Assembly: GCA_030142905.1 (NCBI GenBank)
Contig: JASJOG010000003.1
Span: forward strand, 5,611,501 to 5,675,500
Length of the DNA: 64,000 bases
Direction of reading: 5' to 3'
Source: Heliopora coerulea
Lineage: Eukaryota > Cnidaria > Anthozoa > Scleralcyonacea > Helioporidae
The stretch's first letter is position 1; each line of letters opens with the position of its first letter. Positions 47,001 through 55,400 of the stretch are shown piece after piece. A model generated the notes under the pieces. It was given only the letters and a program-made list of their open reading frames with translations, did not search any database and was not told the origin of the DNA. Both the position numbers and the translations under genes were made by a program.

Positions 47001-49727
47001 GGTTGGCTTGCTTTCCGTAATTATTTTTTTGGGAGTGCGCATGTGCTACGTTTGTTTCATTTCCGCGCCATGTTTCGACGTAAATTATCCCGGCGTCAAA
47101 ACAAATATTTTTCCCCGCAAAAAGCCTGTCTGCCCGGACACTGTCCGCTAGCAGAAACTGTCCCTCCAGACATTATCTCCTAGCAGATACTGCCTCTCCG
47201 GAAATTATCTTCTTAGCAGATAGTGCCCCCCCCCCCTCGAGGATTACGTCCTCCCTCCAAAAATTCAAAACTAGTGTGGTAACTTTTAGTTTCTATGTAT
47301 TTTGATAGAAAATACGAAAGGAATCCCCCAGTTTAAGCGATCAGTTTCGTATAACTCGTAATTCATAAAGGCAAATCCCAGCGCAGTTTCGGTGTTCGGT
47401 TTTTTTCAAGGAACTCCCAAGGGTTTCATTCAATAAAGCACATTTTCCGTGTTTGGTTTTTGACAATAACAGCGACAATCGGTAACAGGGTTACTGTAGT
47501 CCAAGCAACTTACAAGAGTTTGATGCGTTAGGCAACAAAAAAAAAATACAAAGCTCACGAAAACAATCATCGGCTACAAAGCGCAGTTTCGGTGTGTAAC
47601 CGAGATTTGAACAGGGCGATTTCAGTAAAAGTTTGTTGTGTAAATATTCAGCCGAGTGATTTTGTTGTGTGAGTATTTAATTGAAAGATTTTAACTCTTT
47701 CCCGGCGGCGTAAGACTTCTATTATTTTACTCTGGCTAACGCCAGACGATTTTACCCGTCAAAGGGGAGAGCTCCTGGCTCGAAAGAGTTAATAGTTTTC
47801 AAGGTATAGATAGCTGAACAATTTTAAATTTGGTCGAACGAATCACAATTTTATATCATACGGGCTGACAGTCACGTGCCACAAGCGCGTGTCGTATGTA
47901 ATTTGAACTGACGTTTTAAAAGACAAACAGTTATGCTCTTAAGACGTCCCGAACGAGCGGGACAACAGCTTAGCAAGTAAATAAACTTTTAACTACATGG
48001 AAGAATCCACAACTTATTTAGAATAAGTTGATAATAACCCTGGAAAGTTTCAAACAATATAGCGTTGTTATCTGTTGGAAAATCATGTGTTTTCGAGATT
48101 ATTCAGTGAAATCCCAAATTGAAGCAATTCACGGAAATAAACTTGAAGAGATGGAAGTGCTGTTGCCACAGTAATTCGATGTCAGATACAGCTGAAACTA
48201 GAATATCTTGCTCTTTTGACTAAACCGACAAATAATTGTGCTTTAAGGAGAAGGGGACTGGGAACTGACAATGTTGCCTTGGTAATGGTGTTTTTGGAAA
48301 TTGTGATGTGTTGCATCATGAGATACTCACATCTAGAGTTTTTCGGGACTTCTTACAATAAATTAGGAGAGATTCATGATTTTCAAATAACTGTAACATA
48401 TCAAGAATGTGACATCCTAGACAATCTCATGAACATATCAAACAAATCTTAATCCTCTGAAGAACCATGTGAGATATCGAAGTAGTGTAAACGCCATTTT
48501 TTATCGTCTCGAAAGTTCTTTCAATTAACGCCAAGTCACGGTTTACATTACCAGCCTTTTAAGTTAAACCTATCACGGAAACAGATTCATCTTCAAAGAT
48601 AATCAATCATATGGAATTAAATTTTACTGTCACACTAACATTTTCTACACTTGGCATTTCATTGAAACAGTTAAGCAGGGCGTTGGGTGCTGGGAGGAGA
48701 ACTACATTTTAAGCTATTTCGGACCCTTTCGCTTTTCGATGGGTAAGTCCCATCCCCACGTACTCAAACACGTTACCGTTATGGCTGCTCTGGCACTTGC
48801 AGTTTCGCTTGCACTTGTATTTGCCAATATAGTTGTTGTAATGGGACTTGCACTAGTTGTTTCACTGCTTTACGCACTTGTATTTGTGCTTGTACATAAA
48901 TTTATAGGAGCATTTGTAGTTGCCTTTGCATTAGGAATTTTCACTTGCAGTTACAATAGTAATTGTATCGACACTTCTACTGGTTCTTGCATTTGCACTC
49001 ACGCTTATATTAACACTAGTACTTCCACTGGCACTTCCACTTGTAGATGCACTTGCCCTTGCGTTTGTATTTCCATTAGCTGTTGTAGAGGCGCTTCCTG
49101 TACCCTTGCGTTTGTAATTGTACTTGCACTGACAGACGCAACTACCGTTACAATTGCTATTTTAGTTGTCTTTGTAGCTGTAGTTATCACCGTCGTCGTT
49201 GTTGTAGCCATCGTTTTAGTTTTAGTTGTCGTAAAGGTTGTTCAAATTTTAAGGCTTTCTTCCATGCTATTACCGTTTTGTCGAGTTGTTCAGGCCGGTA
49301 CCGAAGAGCCAGGAGCAGAGGTAACAAGAGATTTTGGTGATCGTGCCAGTGGCGTTGTACGACCTTTTATGAATACTCGTATAGACTTCAGAAAACCAAC
49401 TTTTTTATGTCATAAATCGTTAAAACAACTATTAGCGGAGCATTCTCCTTTGGCTTCTGTCCTAAACGGGTGTATTGTTTAGTAATATTAGTTCTATGTA
49501 TTAGTATCAGTTATGCCTTCCCTAGGCCTTAAGCATATCCTTTTTCGTTTTTCTCATCGCTTTTTTAGTTGAAAGGACACTATCAGGACATCGATGTTGT
49601 TTGCCAACGTGGAGGTGTATCACCAGTGGTTCCCGAAAGACAACGGAATGCCAATTATACAACTATCGACTTGGAGAAAACCCAGGGTTTAAGAAAAACT
49701 CGCGCGGATTTAGGTAAAGGTCAGTGA
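30599..49727 (+). CDS. GAB/DOS-family docking adaptor, five coding exons, 697 residues
   Basis: Exons 30599-30679, 37719-38010, 39915-41027, 44548-44996 and 49569-49727 join in consistent phases (0, 1, 1, 0) to a single 2094-bp frame. The PH domain (about residues 8-121) runs GYLVKSPP, WRKRWFKLWENKILEYYEE, IDLNLC, YYLVAESSYEMKSWI, close to GAB1. A long disordered part carries Tyr-Asp-x-(x)-Pro repeats. Two PxxxRxxKP motifs (500-508 and 519-527) are the known GRB2 C-terminal SH3 docking signal of GAB proteins. YVNL, YMES, YMDL and C-terminal NYTTIDL fit SH2 docking sites, the last of SHP2 type. Role by family: a phosphoinositide-recruited scaffold downstream of receptor tyrosine kinases. Orthology to a specific GAB1/2/3 is not implied. 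Confidence 0.9.
30680..32115. other. GAB-like intron 1, left part
   Basis: AT-rich, no exon or repeat recognised. Short frames at 31016-31265 have no domain. Confidence 0.5.
32116..32290 (+). mobile_element. hAT 5' end with transposase N-terminal exon fragment
   Basis: CAGAGGTGTATTTAGGAGG at 32116 looks like a hAT terminal sequence. ATG at 32211 opens 25 codons (MSATKKIDDYFQREL...) with the K-I-D-x-[FY]-F start seen in many hAT transposases. The frame ends at TGA 32286, overlapping a GTGAGT donor at 32285, so it may have been a first exon. The right end was not found; the element is probably truncated. Confidence 0.5.
32291..33655. other. GAB-like intron 1, unclassified
   Basis: AT-rich. 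No coding or clear repeat signal; possibly the remains of the hAT element starting at 32116. Confidence 0.4.
33711..33752. repeat. 42-bp perfect palindrome
   Basis: AAAGGGGGAATTTACAAACA plus a central AT and the exact complement ending CCCCCTTT. There is no spacer, so the whole 42 bp is self-complementary. It abuts a MITE-like region. Confidence 0.85.
33825..34020. repeat. MITE-like block with ACGGTTTC and CGTGTGAACG repeats
   Basis: GTTCACACGATGCCGGTA (about 33827) is mirrored by TACCGGTATCGTGTGAACG (33939) and repeated as TACCGGCATCGTGTGAACG (33998). Between them ACGGTTTCA and ACGGTTAGCATTACG repeat in tandem. Non-coding. Confidence 0.55.
34294..34339. repeat. 46-bp near-perfect hairpin
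   Basis: Two 22-bp arms (GGTTATTATTTTAAGTAAAG... and complement) are separated by two bases. Confidence 0.85.
35224..36486 (-). CDS. LINE reverse transcriptase and C-terminal part (open frame)
   Basis: 420 codons without a stop. Motifs are SGFRTNHSTETTLL, FLDLKKAFDTVDHKIL (first catalytic Asp), SIPQGSNLGPLLFTIYINDL, and MFADDTSL (F-A-D-D catalytic box). The C-terminal domain follows, with YDLRSNHKTLYLQKPKTNFL and SFGYRGAALWN. The N-terminal endonuclease and start are missing, so the element cannot move itself. All visible RT catalytic residues are kept. Confidence 0.88.
   Translation of the reverse strand: MHEQLMRHLGQRKIIFILQSGFRTNHSTETTLLHATNNWLTNMDEGLINGVLFLDLKKAFDTVDHKILLSKLECYGVRGSALLWFQSYLSNRKQVCKVNNSLSTFRNILCSIPQGSNLGPLLFTIYINDLPNILQMTEPIMFADDTSLTATGQTVSEIEYKLGIDIVNVKTWLDANKLTLNKGKTEYMLVGSRKRLEQLESEPVIKIGDHAIKRVYKKKVLGVIIEDKLQWTKHVEEQCKKISCSIAVLRKVKPYVPQATLVTIYKTFVLPYFNYCSTVWHDGNQANLTKMAKFQKRAARVITGLGNEERSSNIFQMLNWTPIQSLLKNRELIMMFKVLKGMAPEYLTQMFKVSTNPMYDLRSNHKTLYLQKPKTNFLKRSFGYRGAALWNETLAGKAPMTKLNEITVKAFKRVINDICN
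36477..36512. repeat. Hairpin at the LINE 5' junction
   Basis: GTTCGTGCACTATTT and AAATAGTACACGAAC are mirror copies with a 6-base loop and one mismatch, right where LINE similarity ends. Confidence 0.7.
36513..37156. other. GAB-like intron 1, unclassified
   Basis: No supported gene. The 36629-36871 frame has no recognisable domain. Confidence 0.4.
37157..37512. mobile_element. MITE with CACACGAGCAAATTTTCTG ends
   Basis: CACACGAGCAAATTTTCTG and following GTGGCAAG at the left are mirrored by CTTGCCAC and CAGAAAATTTGCTCGTGTG at the right. A third internal partial copy (CACAGAAAATTTGCCACA) lies near 37335. Non-coding; TSD not clear. It ends about 200 bp before exon 2. Confidence 0.75.
37719..38010 (+). 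CDS. GAB-like exon 2 (rest of PH domain)
   Basis: Acceptor TTTACAG ends at 37718 and donor GTAAGC begins at 38011, leaving phase 1. It encodes 97 codons plus one base, including RKRWFKL, the beta strands, and the C-terminal helix (SSYEMKSWIDQICKICDF). Confidence 0.92.
38388..38768. mobile_element. 381-bp MITE with CACT(A/G)AACTCT ends and 8-bp TSD
   Basis: ATCCAAAC at 38380-38387 and 38769-38776 flanks inverted ends CACTAAACTCTAAA / TTTAGAGTTCAGTG. The arms continue with GACTGGAACGATACC. Ends and TSD length resemble the 2.8-kb element at 27216-30047 (CACTGATCTGAAAAA, GGACTGGATCG). Overlapping frames on both strands (38693-39057) are by-products. Confidence 0.85.
39915..41027 (+). CDS. GAB-like exon 3 (Tyr-Asp-x-Pro repeat region)
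   Basis: Acceptor CTCCAG ends at 39914 and donor GTAAGA begins at 41028. It encodes about 370 residues rich in Pro, Ser and Tyr. Eleven Tyr-Asp motifs of the form YDVP or YDxVP occur (YDVVPPPRP, YDIVPPPVG, YDHVPPQVP and similar). One YVNL fits the GRB2 SH2 consensus, and KPLPIPPG is a possible SH3 ligand. The open frame begins upstream at 39731, but that part is intronic. The 40287-40856 frame is a shadow. Confidence 0.92.
41028..42307. other. GAB-like intron 3, left part
   Basis: No exon or repeat was recognised. Confidence 0.45.
42308..43485. repeat. Long inverted repeat with PLE-like tail
   Basis: 42308-42450 and 43291-43434 are about 140-bp mirror copies (AATCTTACTATACC, CATTTAGTATCAAAAAATC, CAAACGTTCTTG, AACGCCTTCACCTGGC). 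Right of the second arm is CCTGACGAAAGGCCTTTGC, then TCGAAACG (about 43454-43480), a hammerhead-like PLE tail core. The 840-bp spacer includes the palindrome at 42784-42889. Confidence 0.75.
42784..42889. repeat. 106-bp imperfect palindrome
   Basis: GTGTTCTTCCTCCGATTTCT... is mirrored by ...AGAAATCGGAGGAAGAACAC, arms of about 47 bp with two or three mismatches and a short GAGGCGAAGGC centre. A partial extra copy (ATCTTCCTCCGATTTCTA) lies near 42975. Confidence 0.8.
43830..44400. repeat. Degenerate minisatellite in GAB-like intron 3
   Basis: Variants of GCAGTAGGAAGAGC recur for over 500 bp, giving artificial hydrophobic minus-strand frames (43771-43983, 44050-44277). It ends about 150 bp before exon 4. 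Confidence 0.7.
44548..44996 (+). CDS. GAB-like exon 4 (GRB2-docking motifs)
   Basis: Acceptor TTTTTTAG ends at 44547; donor GTATTT begins at 44997 (a weaker site). It starts GWLAPKVNRFSKP and continues to PIVDRSSKP, two PxxxRxxKP motifs. Then come NYVNLPRS, YLYMESPK, an Asp-rich run, and YEYMDLRG. Without the donor the frame ends at 45042-45044 with a hydrophobic tail, which is probably intron read-through. Confidence 0.85.
44997..48738. other. GAB-like intron 4: repeats, no exon seen
   Basis: A possible minus-strand PLE tail lies at about 45600-45690 (ACCTTTCGGACCTAAGCG, then CCATCTTCATGG). Three 32-bp imperfect tandem units (TAGCAGATACTGCC-type) lie at 47136-47232, ending in a C run. Paired motifs near 46855-47000 (CCATGTAAACACTAGCC) suggest a MITE. 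The frames 45132-46283 and 48216-48452 have no domain. Confidence 0.5.
48760..49240. repeat. Low-complexity GCACTTGTA-type repeat
   Basis: Imperfect repeats of TTGCACTTGTAGTTGTA-like units extend for about 480 bp. They create a 247-codon frame (48739-49482) of Val/Ala/Thr/Cys composition that I do not regard as a gene. It lies 330 bp before GAB-like exon 5. Confidence 0.7.
49569..49727 (+). CDS. GAB-like exon 5 (C-terminus, SHP2-type tyrosine)
   Basis: Acceptor TTTTTTAG ends at 49568. 52 codons follow, phase 0, to TGA 49725-49727. HYQDID and NYTTIDLEKTQGLRKTR resemble the GAB1 C-terminus, where Tyr-Val-Val-Val followed by D..KT.AL is the SHP2 site. An in-exon GTAAAG after GATTTAG (about 49712) could be an alternative donor, giving another C-terminus. 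Confidence 0.78.
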   Translation: MKGHYQDIDVVCQRGGVSPVVPERQRNANYTTIDLEKTQGLRKTRADLGKGQ

Positions 49728-50956
49728 GGCAGTGTGTGGCAGGCAGGAAGACAACTGTTTTGAAAAATGCTTCTTTTACGAACTCCTTGGTAGGTACGAC
49801 GGTTGCTTGCACCTCTCATAAAACCAGTGAAGGAAAGATGTGTACTTCTCAAGCTGTCAGTCATTATAAGATAGTTTTTGTTGTTCGTTTTGCAATTAAC
49901 TTGTTTAATTAATGAAAATTCTATATGTTTGCATTAGCTTACGGGTAAATTATATGCTCAGAAAAATGGATCTCCAGGTGATGAAATAGTCCAAGCTCCG
50001 TTGGGACAAAACAATGGACGTTTAATTGTTAAACAAGTATATTTATTTAAGTCATACCTCTCTTTTTTTCTGCAAATGAGCAGGAGTATGTTAAAATTCG
50101 AAGTGATTACCAATGTTCAGTTCGGCTTTCCAAACAAAGTTTGAAGGAATAAGAAAATTAATGGCTATGTAAAGCAAGAAATTATAATAACTGCATTAAC
50201 CGTAAAAAACCACCGCATCAACATCAACTATAACAGAAAGCAGCTGCTACAAAAGTAACAACAGCGTTAGCAACGCTAACATTAACATCTTCAATAAAAG
50301 CAACAACAAATGACAACAACAAATCGCAGCTTCAGCTGCAGCTGCAATAAAATTATCAAGCAATAAAAAAGCTTGAAAATTGGAACTGTTACTTTCATAA
50401 ATTGGGCTCTTCAATAGGGAAAGTAATTTTTATGGTGTGTTGGTTTTTCTCTGAGGACAAAATTTGTCGGTAAGAGTGCTCTACCAATGCTGATGAAGCA
50501 ATTACTTAAATTCACGAGAGTCCGTCATGTGGACCGTGCGTTTTTCTGCCAGGTTGGTCGTAAAAGAAGCGGTGAGAAAAGCACCCGGTGAGTTCCTGTC
50601 AGTACATATTTTAGACGTTTTCAGGTGTATAGTATTCTGAAATGGAGAAGTTAGGCTAATCATACGGCCCTTTATATTTTGCGATGGCAGTCTCAGTTTG
50701 ATATAAATTAAAAACAACTTTTGTCGTTATCGCCGATCATTATTCAGTACAGTTTAGCCTTGGACGAGCGATGGTCACGTACGTCTTCTATGCATATGCT
50801 TATGTCCATGTATATGAATTATTTACCATCCAAGAGAATGTAGTAAGCTAATTCACTATACGCGTCCTGCTGCGTAAGATCTCGAACACTTTTCGACAAA
50901 TCTTAAACATCTTACTATAATTTGGTTCAGACAGTATGTGTATGCACACTAACATA
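49728..50956. other. 3' flank of the GAB-like gene
   Basis: This must hold the 3' UTR. Possible AATAAA signals occur near 50295, 50349 and 50363 in a CAACAA-rich stretch. No coding is supported. Confidence 0.45.
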
Positions 50957-51294
50957 CAGAGGCGGGTCAAGGTAAAGTAAGGCCCTGGGCCAATGTGCTC
51001 CGCGGGGCCCTTTGAATGTAAATTAAAAATTACAGCAGAATTGAAATTTGTTGTATACTCTAATAACGTTATAGAACCTACAAGATACATACATGTACAA
51101 ATAACTATTACAGATTACAAGGAATGAAGCAGACTAGCGAGCTTCACAGATGTTGTATGACAAGAGAACAATAGTTACAGATGAAGAGACCTTGTGTCTG
51201 CCGTAACGCAAGGCGCGGGGTCTCCTCACAAGCCAACAAACGCGGGGCCATGGCCCACTCGGTCCACTTGGCCCATAGGGTCAATCCGTCGTTA
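50957..51294. mobile_element. hAT-like MITE with 8-bp TSD CTAACATA
   Basis: CTAACATA occurs at 50949-50956 and 51295-51302. The left end CAGAGGCGGGTCAAGG pairs imperfectly with the right end TCAATCCGTCGTTA, mostly through transitions. The GGCCCTGGGCCAA and TTGGCCCATAGGG subtermini also correspond. Non-coding and aged. Confidence 0.68.
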
Positions 51295-51302
51295 CTAACA
51301 TA

Positions 51303-52271
51303 TAATTGGCCCATTCAACTTATGTAAATTGCCAGTTGCGGACCATGTGGTGTTTTGAGTCCTTATTTTAATCATAACGCAATTATACGTGTCTAAATAT
51401 CGTTAAATGCCGAAGAAAAGGTTCCGCTGAATTATTATACATGGTCTGAAATATAGAACAAACAGCGAAGCTAGATTGGCCTATTATTAATACTGCAAAC
51501 TTATTAGCTATGAGTTATTTGTACTTTATATGCCATTGATAAGGGCATTTTTAACTGGGGTTCTCTTCAGGATAGCAAGGTGTAGTTCAGACAAGTAATG
51601 AAAACGTATTTAAAATTCTGTGTTACAAACGCACCTGTAAGCTATAGTTATATGTCAGGATATTTCTCCTTAAAATTTAAAGAAGAAATCCGTTGAATAT
51701 GAGTTGTACTTTGTGTAGATGTCAGTTCTGTAATAAAGGATAATTATGGACAACAATTAATAGATGTGCCATTTATAAATGATTTACGAAATAGTTTAAC
51801 TTTTGTACTTTTTATAATGGAGTTGTACGGATTAAATTACATAACATCCACCGATAGCACATGGTTGTTTTGAGGTTGCTTTGTACATACTCCCTTCCCT
51901 TGCTTAAAACTTTGTCAAAATATCACTAAAACACTATTTCTCATATTGCTGGAGCCTGCTCTGGTTTGTCTTTTTGTTTAGTTTCTCAGTACAGTTTAAC
52001 GCTCAGTTCACCAACCTTGAACATGTCCACTGGACATGCCTCTGAATGAAATCTAAAGGGGAAATTACGTGTATTTTTGATCTTCTTTAATCATATCATT
52101 AGAAATGTTAGTGTTTAGTGACGGAATTGATACATGAGCATGCACTTTAAATAACTGCGGTGTAAATTAAGATAAAGTATGACGTCCAAAGTTGGACAGT
52201 TGAAATATCAAACAAATCCGAATAACATTTTATATGAAGAGAGACTTTAATACAATCATAATTATATATCC
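51303..52271. other. Non-coding stretch
   Basis: AT-rich. I see no gene or repeat that I can name. Confidence 0.45.
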
Positions 52272-52480
52272 GAAAACTCTGACTTCCCCAGCCGGGAATC
52301 GAACCCAAGGTCTGTGCGAATCAACGCATCGCTTCTCTGGCCTCTGAGCTACCGAGGCACGGCTAGGACCGTCAGAAATTTTCGTATATATTAAATTCAC
52401 CTCCATCAGAGCAAATGCGTTGATTCGGAGACCTTGGGTTCGATTCCTGGGTGGGGCAGTCAGAGTTTTCGTATATATAA
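52272..52480. repeat. Second tRNA-derived SINE pair in inverted orientation
   Basis: The minus copy (about 52361-52272) reads GCCTCGGTAGCTCAGAGGCC with box A TAGCTCAGAGG, then CTTGGGTTCGATTCCCGG (box B GGTTCGATTCC), and tail GAAGTCAGAGTTTTCG. The plus copy (52399-52480) repeats GCGTTGATTCGGAGACCTTG, GGTTCGATTCC and CAGTCAGAGTTTTCG, with its box A region deleted. Not a functional tRNA, because it has extra bases between the boxes. Confidence 0.7.
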
Positions 52481-55400
52481 TTAAAATCCGAATAACTTAT
52501 GGACGAAGTCAATGGCGGATTTAGCGCTAGTCAAACCGGTCACACGACTGAAGTGAAAAATTGCCAGCCCAGAAATGAAATAAGGTAGTATTGCGCGAAA
52601 CTGCTCATTATTTGATACAATCGGAAAGCTTTCAACCTCGATGGGAGCAGAGATATGATCCTGGGTATGAGGTTTGGCTGGTTATGTGAGTTGGATAGGC
52701 ACTTCGCAGGCAAGAGCGGTCTCCTCTGTTTTTTGACCAGTTCACCTCTTATTCCGGCAGTTTCATTGGCCGAAAATTTGTGGTTTCGCTCAGTGACTGG
52801 TGCAATGGGTTGCCTGATCAATTTGACCGGTTAGACCGATTTGCTTCGGGAATGAGGTATCTGATTGGCTTATACATCAATTTTCAAGACGTAATTGGTC
52901 CGTGTAGCTTGATTGGTCAGACTGAATTGATCGGTCGTAGGTTTATCATTCATCCAGGTGTTGTGTTAAAGATACTCATTCTTACAACTGTGTAATATCG
53001 ACAATGAGTTCTAATGTTTGTGAAACGCGTAGCGTCTGCGGTTTGAAACAAACTAGGAACTTCTACAGCGAAGCGTCTACGATAATTTAGCTGCCAACGA
53101 GTGATGTCTGGCGATGAGCATTCAACCGCACTGAGAGCGCATCGAAGTCTTCATAGAAGTTTCGGCGTTGCGACATTTATTTCCTCGCATGCGAAAAGAG
53201 GTAAGTCGTGTGCGCCTGTAAGGTAATTTGGTGAATTCTGCTTTAAATTTTTTAGTAATTGAATTATCGAGGTGGTCCAACTTCATTTCATAATCTTCCT
53301 CGTGCGCACACTGGTATTCACATCACTAGTTAGTGAACATTTAGATTCTTCACGCTTTCCAGGCATGACCAGCCTTTCGTGAATTATTAATTGAAATGCT
53401 TAGTCGAAGATTCCCCAATAAAACCTGGTTTACACGAGTGATACACATGCAAACGCAAGTACAAACAAAATTTACTGTGAACCGCGGTAAAGCAAACGCA
53501 AGCTTGAAGCAAAAGAACCTTTGTTTTCTCTTTAGTCTAGTTCTTCTTGCTTGCCCTTGTGCTTGCGTTAACTTCGTGTGTTTTTGAGCTTATGCTTGCG
53601 TTGCCCAGGCTCACGCAGAGTCTGGGTGGGGCCCCTTTACAAAAATTATTTTGGTCGATATTTCACTTGACAATGGCACTTTCATCCGGTTCTTTACCAG
53701 AGAGCCTGAAGATAACTATTCGGGTGAAGACATGCATGTCCTGCCCTGGCAGGACACGCCCGGTATCCCTCTTGAGGTTGGGGTGGTGCCCGGGGCCAAC
53801 TGCCTCAGTTGCCCCCCTCTGGACGGGCCTGGCGTTGCCTCTTAGGAATACTTTGTCTTTTATGTGTAAGCCCCTTATGTGTAACGTTACACCTTGGAGC
53901 CTGTAAATTTTAAGTTTTTGAAAGCCTTATTGCGCTTGGTTTAGGTGTTTAGCGTGGTGTATTATGAAATATGGTCCTTTTAAAGGCTTCTTACTGAGAT
54001 ATCGTGTTAGCTTAGGTTAATATGACTTGATAACGGCGTTCAGCCATCGTCGAAACGATGTCGGTTTTTATATTCGTAAATTAATGAACTTTTTTAGTCT
54101 TGTCGCAAATTTTTATTGTTAGGTGAACATGTTTACACTGCATAAGTGTTTAACATTAATTTACTTTAGGGTCACTTTTACAACTGTTTACAGTTTTGTT
54201 TAACCGAGTAAGTAATTGGACCAACACTGGTTTATATTATGATAGGAAGGTTATAGAAAACACTGAAAACACTTGCACACATTTGAGCCAAGACGATGGC
54301 ACCCGTAATGTATAAGGTTGCCTGTCAAACATTGTAAATAAGAATGAGTTAAGTAGCAGGGGGTTCTGGTATCTGAACCCCAACTCCTGACATTTTGTTG
54401 AATTTTTGACTGACAAAAAAAAACCTAGACCCGCCACTGGAAGTGAAATAACAGTGAACTGTAAAGCCTGGTTCACACTGGCTGCATAAGCACAGCAGCA
54501 CATGAAAGCGCCATTAGCACTTCACGGTCTACTGAAGTCATTGTACTTCCCAAAGTGTTTCCTGTATATACACAGTTTTTTCAGATGAATATAACAGTGA
54601 TAGCGCGCGCTTGGATTGTTAATGAGTGACCGCTTTCAATACAAGATATAAGTTTTGAATTTCAAAACAACTCGTGCACGGTTTTCTTTGAAATAGTGAA
54701 CTGTGTAGTTATATTAAAACCAATATTCGCCTTACGCTCGGCAAATATTGTTGAACAATGTTCACTAAGCTTGTGGCGAATGATTGTTGATGATCCTCCA
54801 ACTTTTGCATGTAGCCCGCCAAAACTAATGTTTTCGCAACTTTGGGAAAAAGTGGTCCATTTGTTCAAACGTGTTCAGGAGGCAATGGTACCATCCTGTT
54901 CTACTAACGCTGATTTTTAAATTAAGCATTTAGCGGTAGTCTGGTGGTAGACCTAACATTTTTGTTTTCAAAGTGGCGCTGAAAACAAAACAATCCGCTC
55001 TCCACGTAGGGCCTACCACGGGAATTCTTACAAATATGTCCAGAATGAGATTATATACTGATACGATTAAAGATTGAGCTGACGTTTAGGGCTTCCAGCC
55101 AATCCATCAGGTCCTCAATCTCTGTATCCTAGAATGTGAGCCTCAAGACTCTAAAATATGCATTACCAGAGGATGGATACTCAAGACCTTTCAGGGATCC
55201 CTGGGGACTCTCGATGACAGTACCCACCCTAGGAGAAAACTCTGCTGTTACCCGCAATTTTGCAGCTACTAACTTCAATTTTGTCCCTAAGGTTTTCCTT
55301 TCTACAAACGTTCGTAGCTTCTTTTCCAATTGTTTTGAAGAACGAAACTAAAAACCGTTTTAAATTGAACAGCTGGACAACTAAAACGTCTTGTTAAGGT

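Noticed and set aside
48739..49482. Membrane protein of 247 residues
   Set aside because: The frame is made by a degenerate short-period repeat. The hydrophobic Val/Ala and Cys/Thr runs follow from it and no homologous domain is visible.
53396..53906. Overlapping frames with DNGTFIRFFTREPEDNY
   Set aside because: Codons look protein-like, but two overlapping frames compete, no family was recognised and no splice context is convincing.
55129..55351. Open frames on both strands, possible exon
   Set aside because: No domain or clear splice pair. Kept as unassigned.
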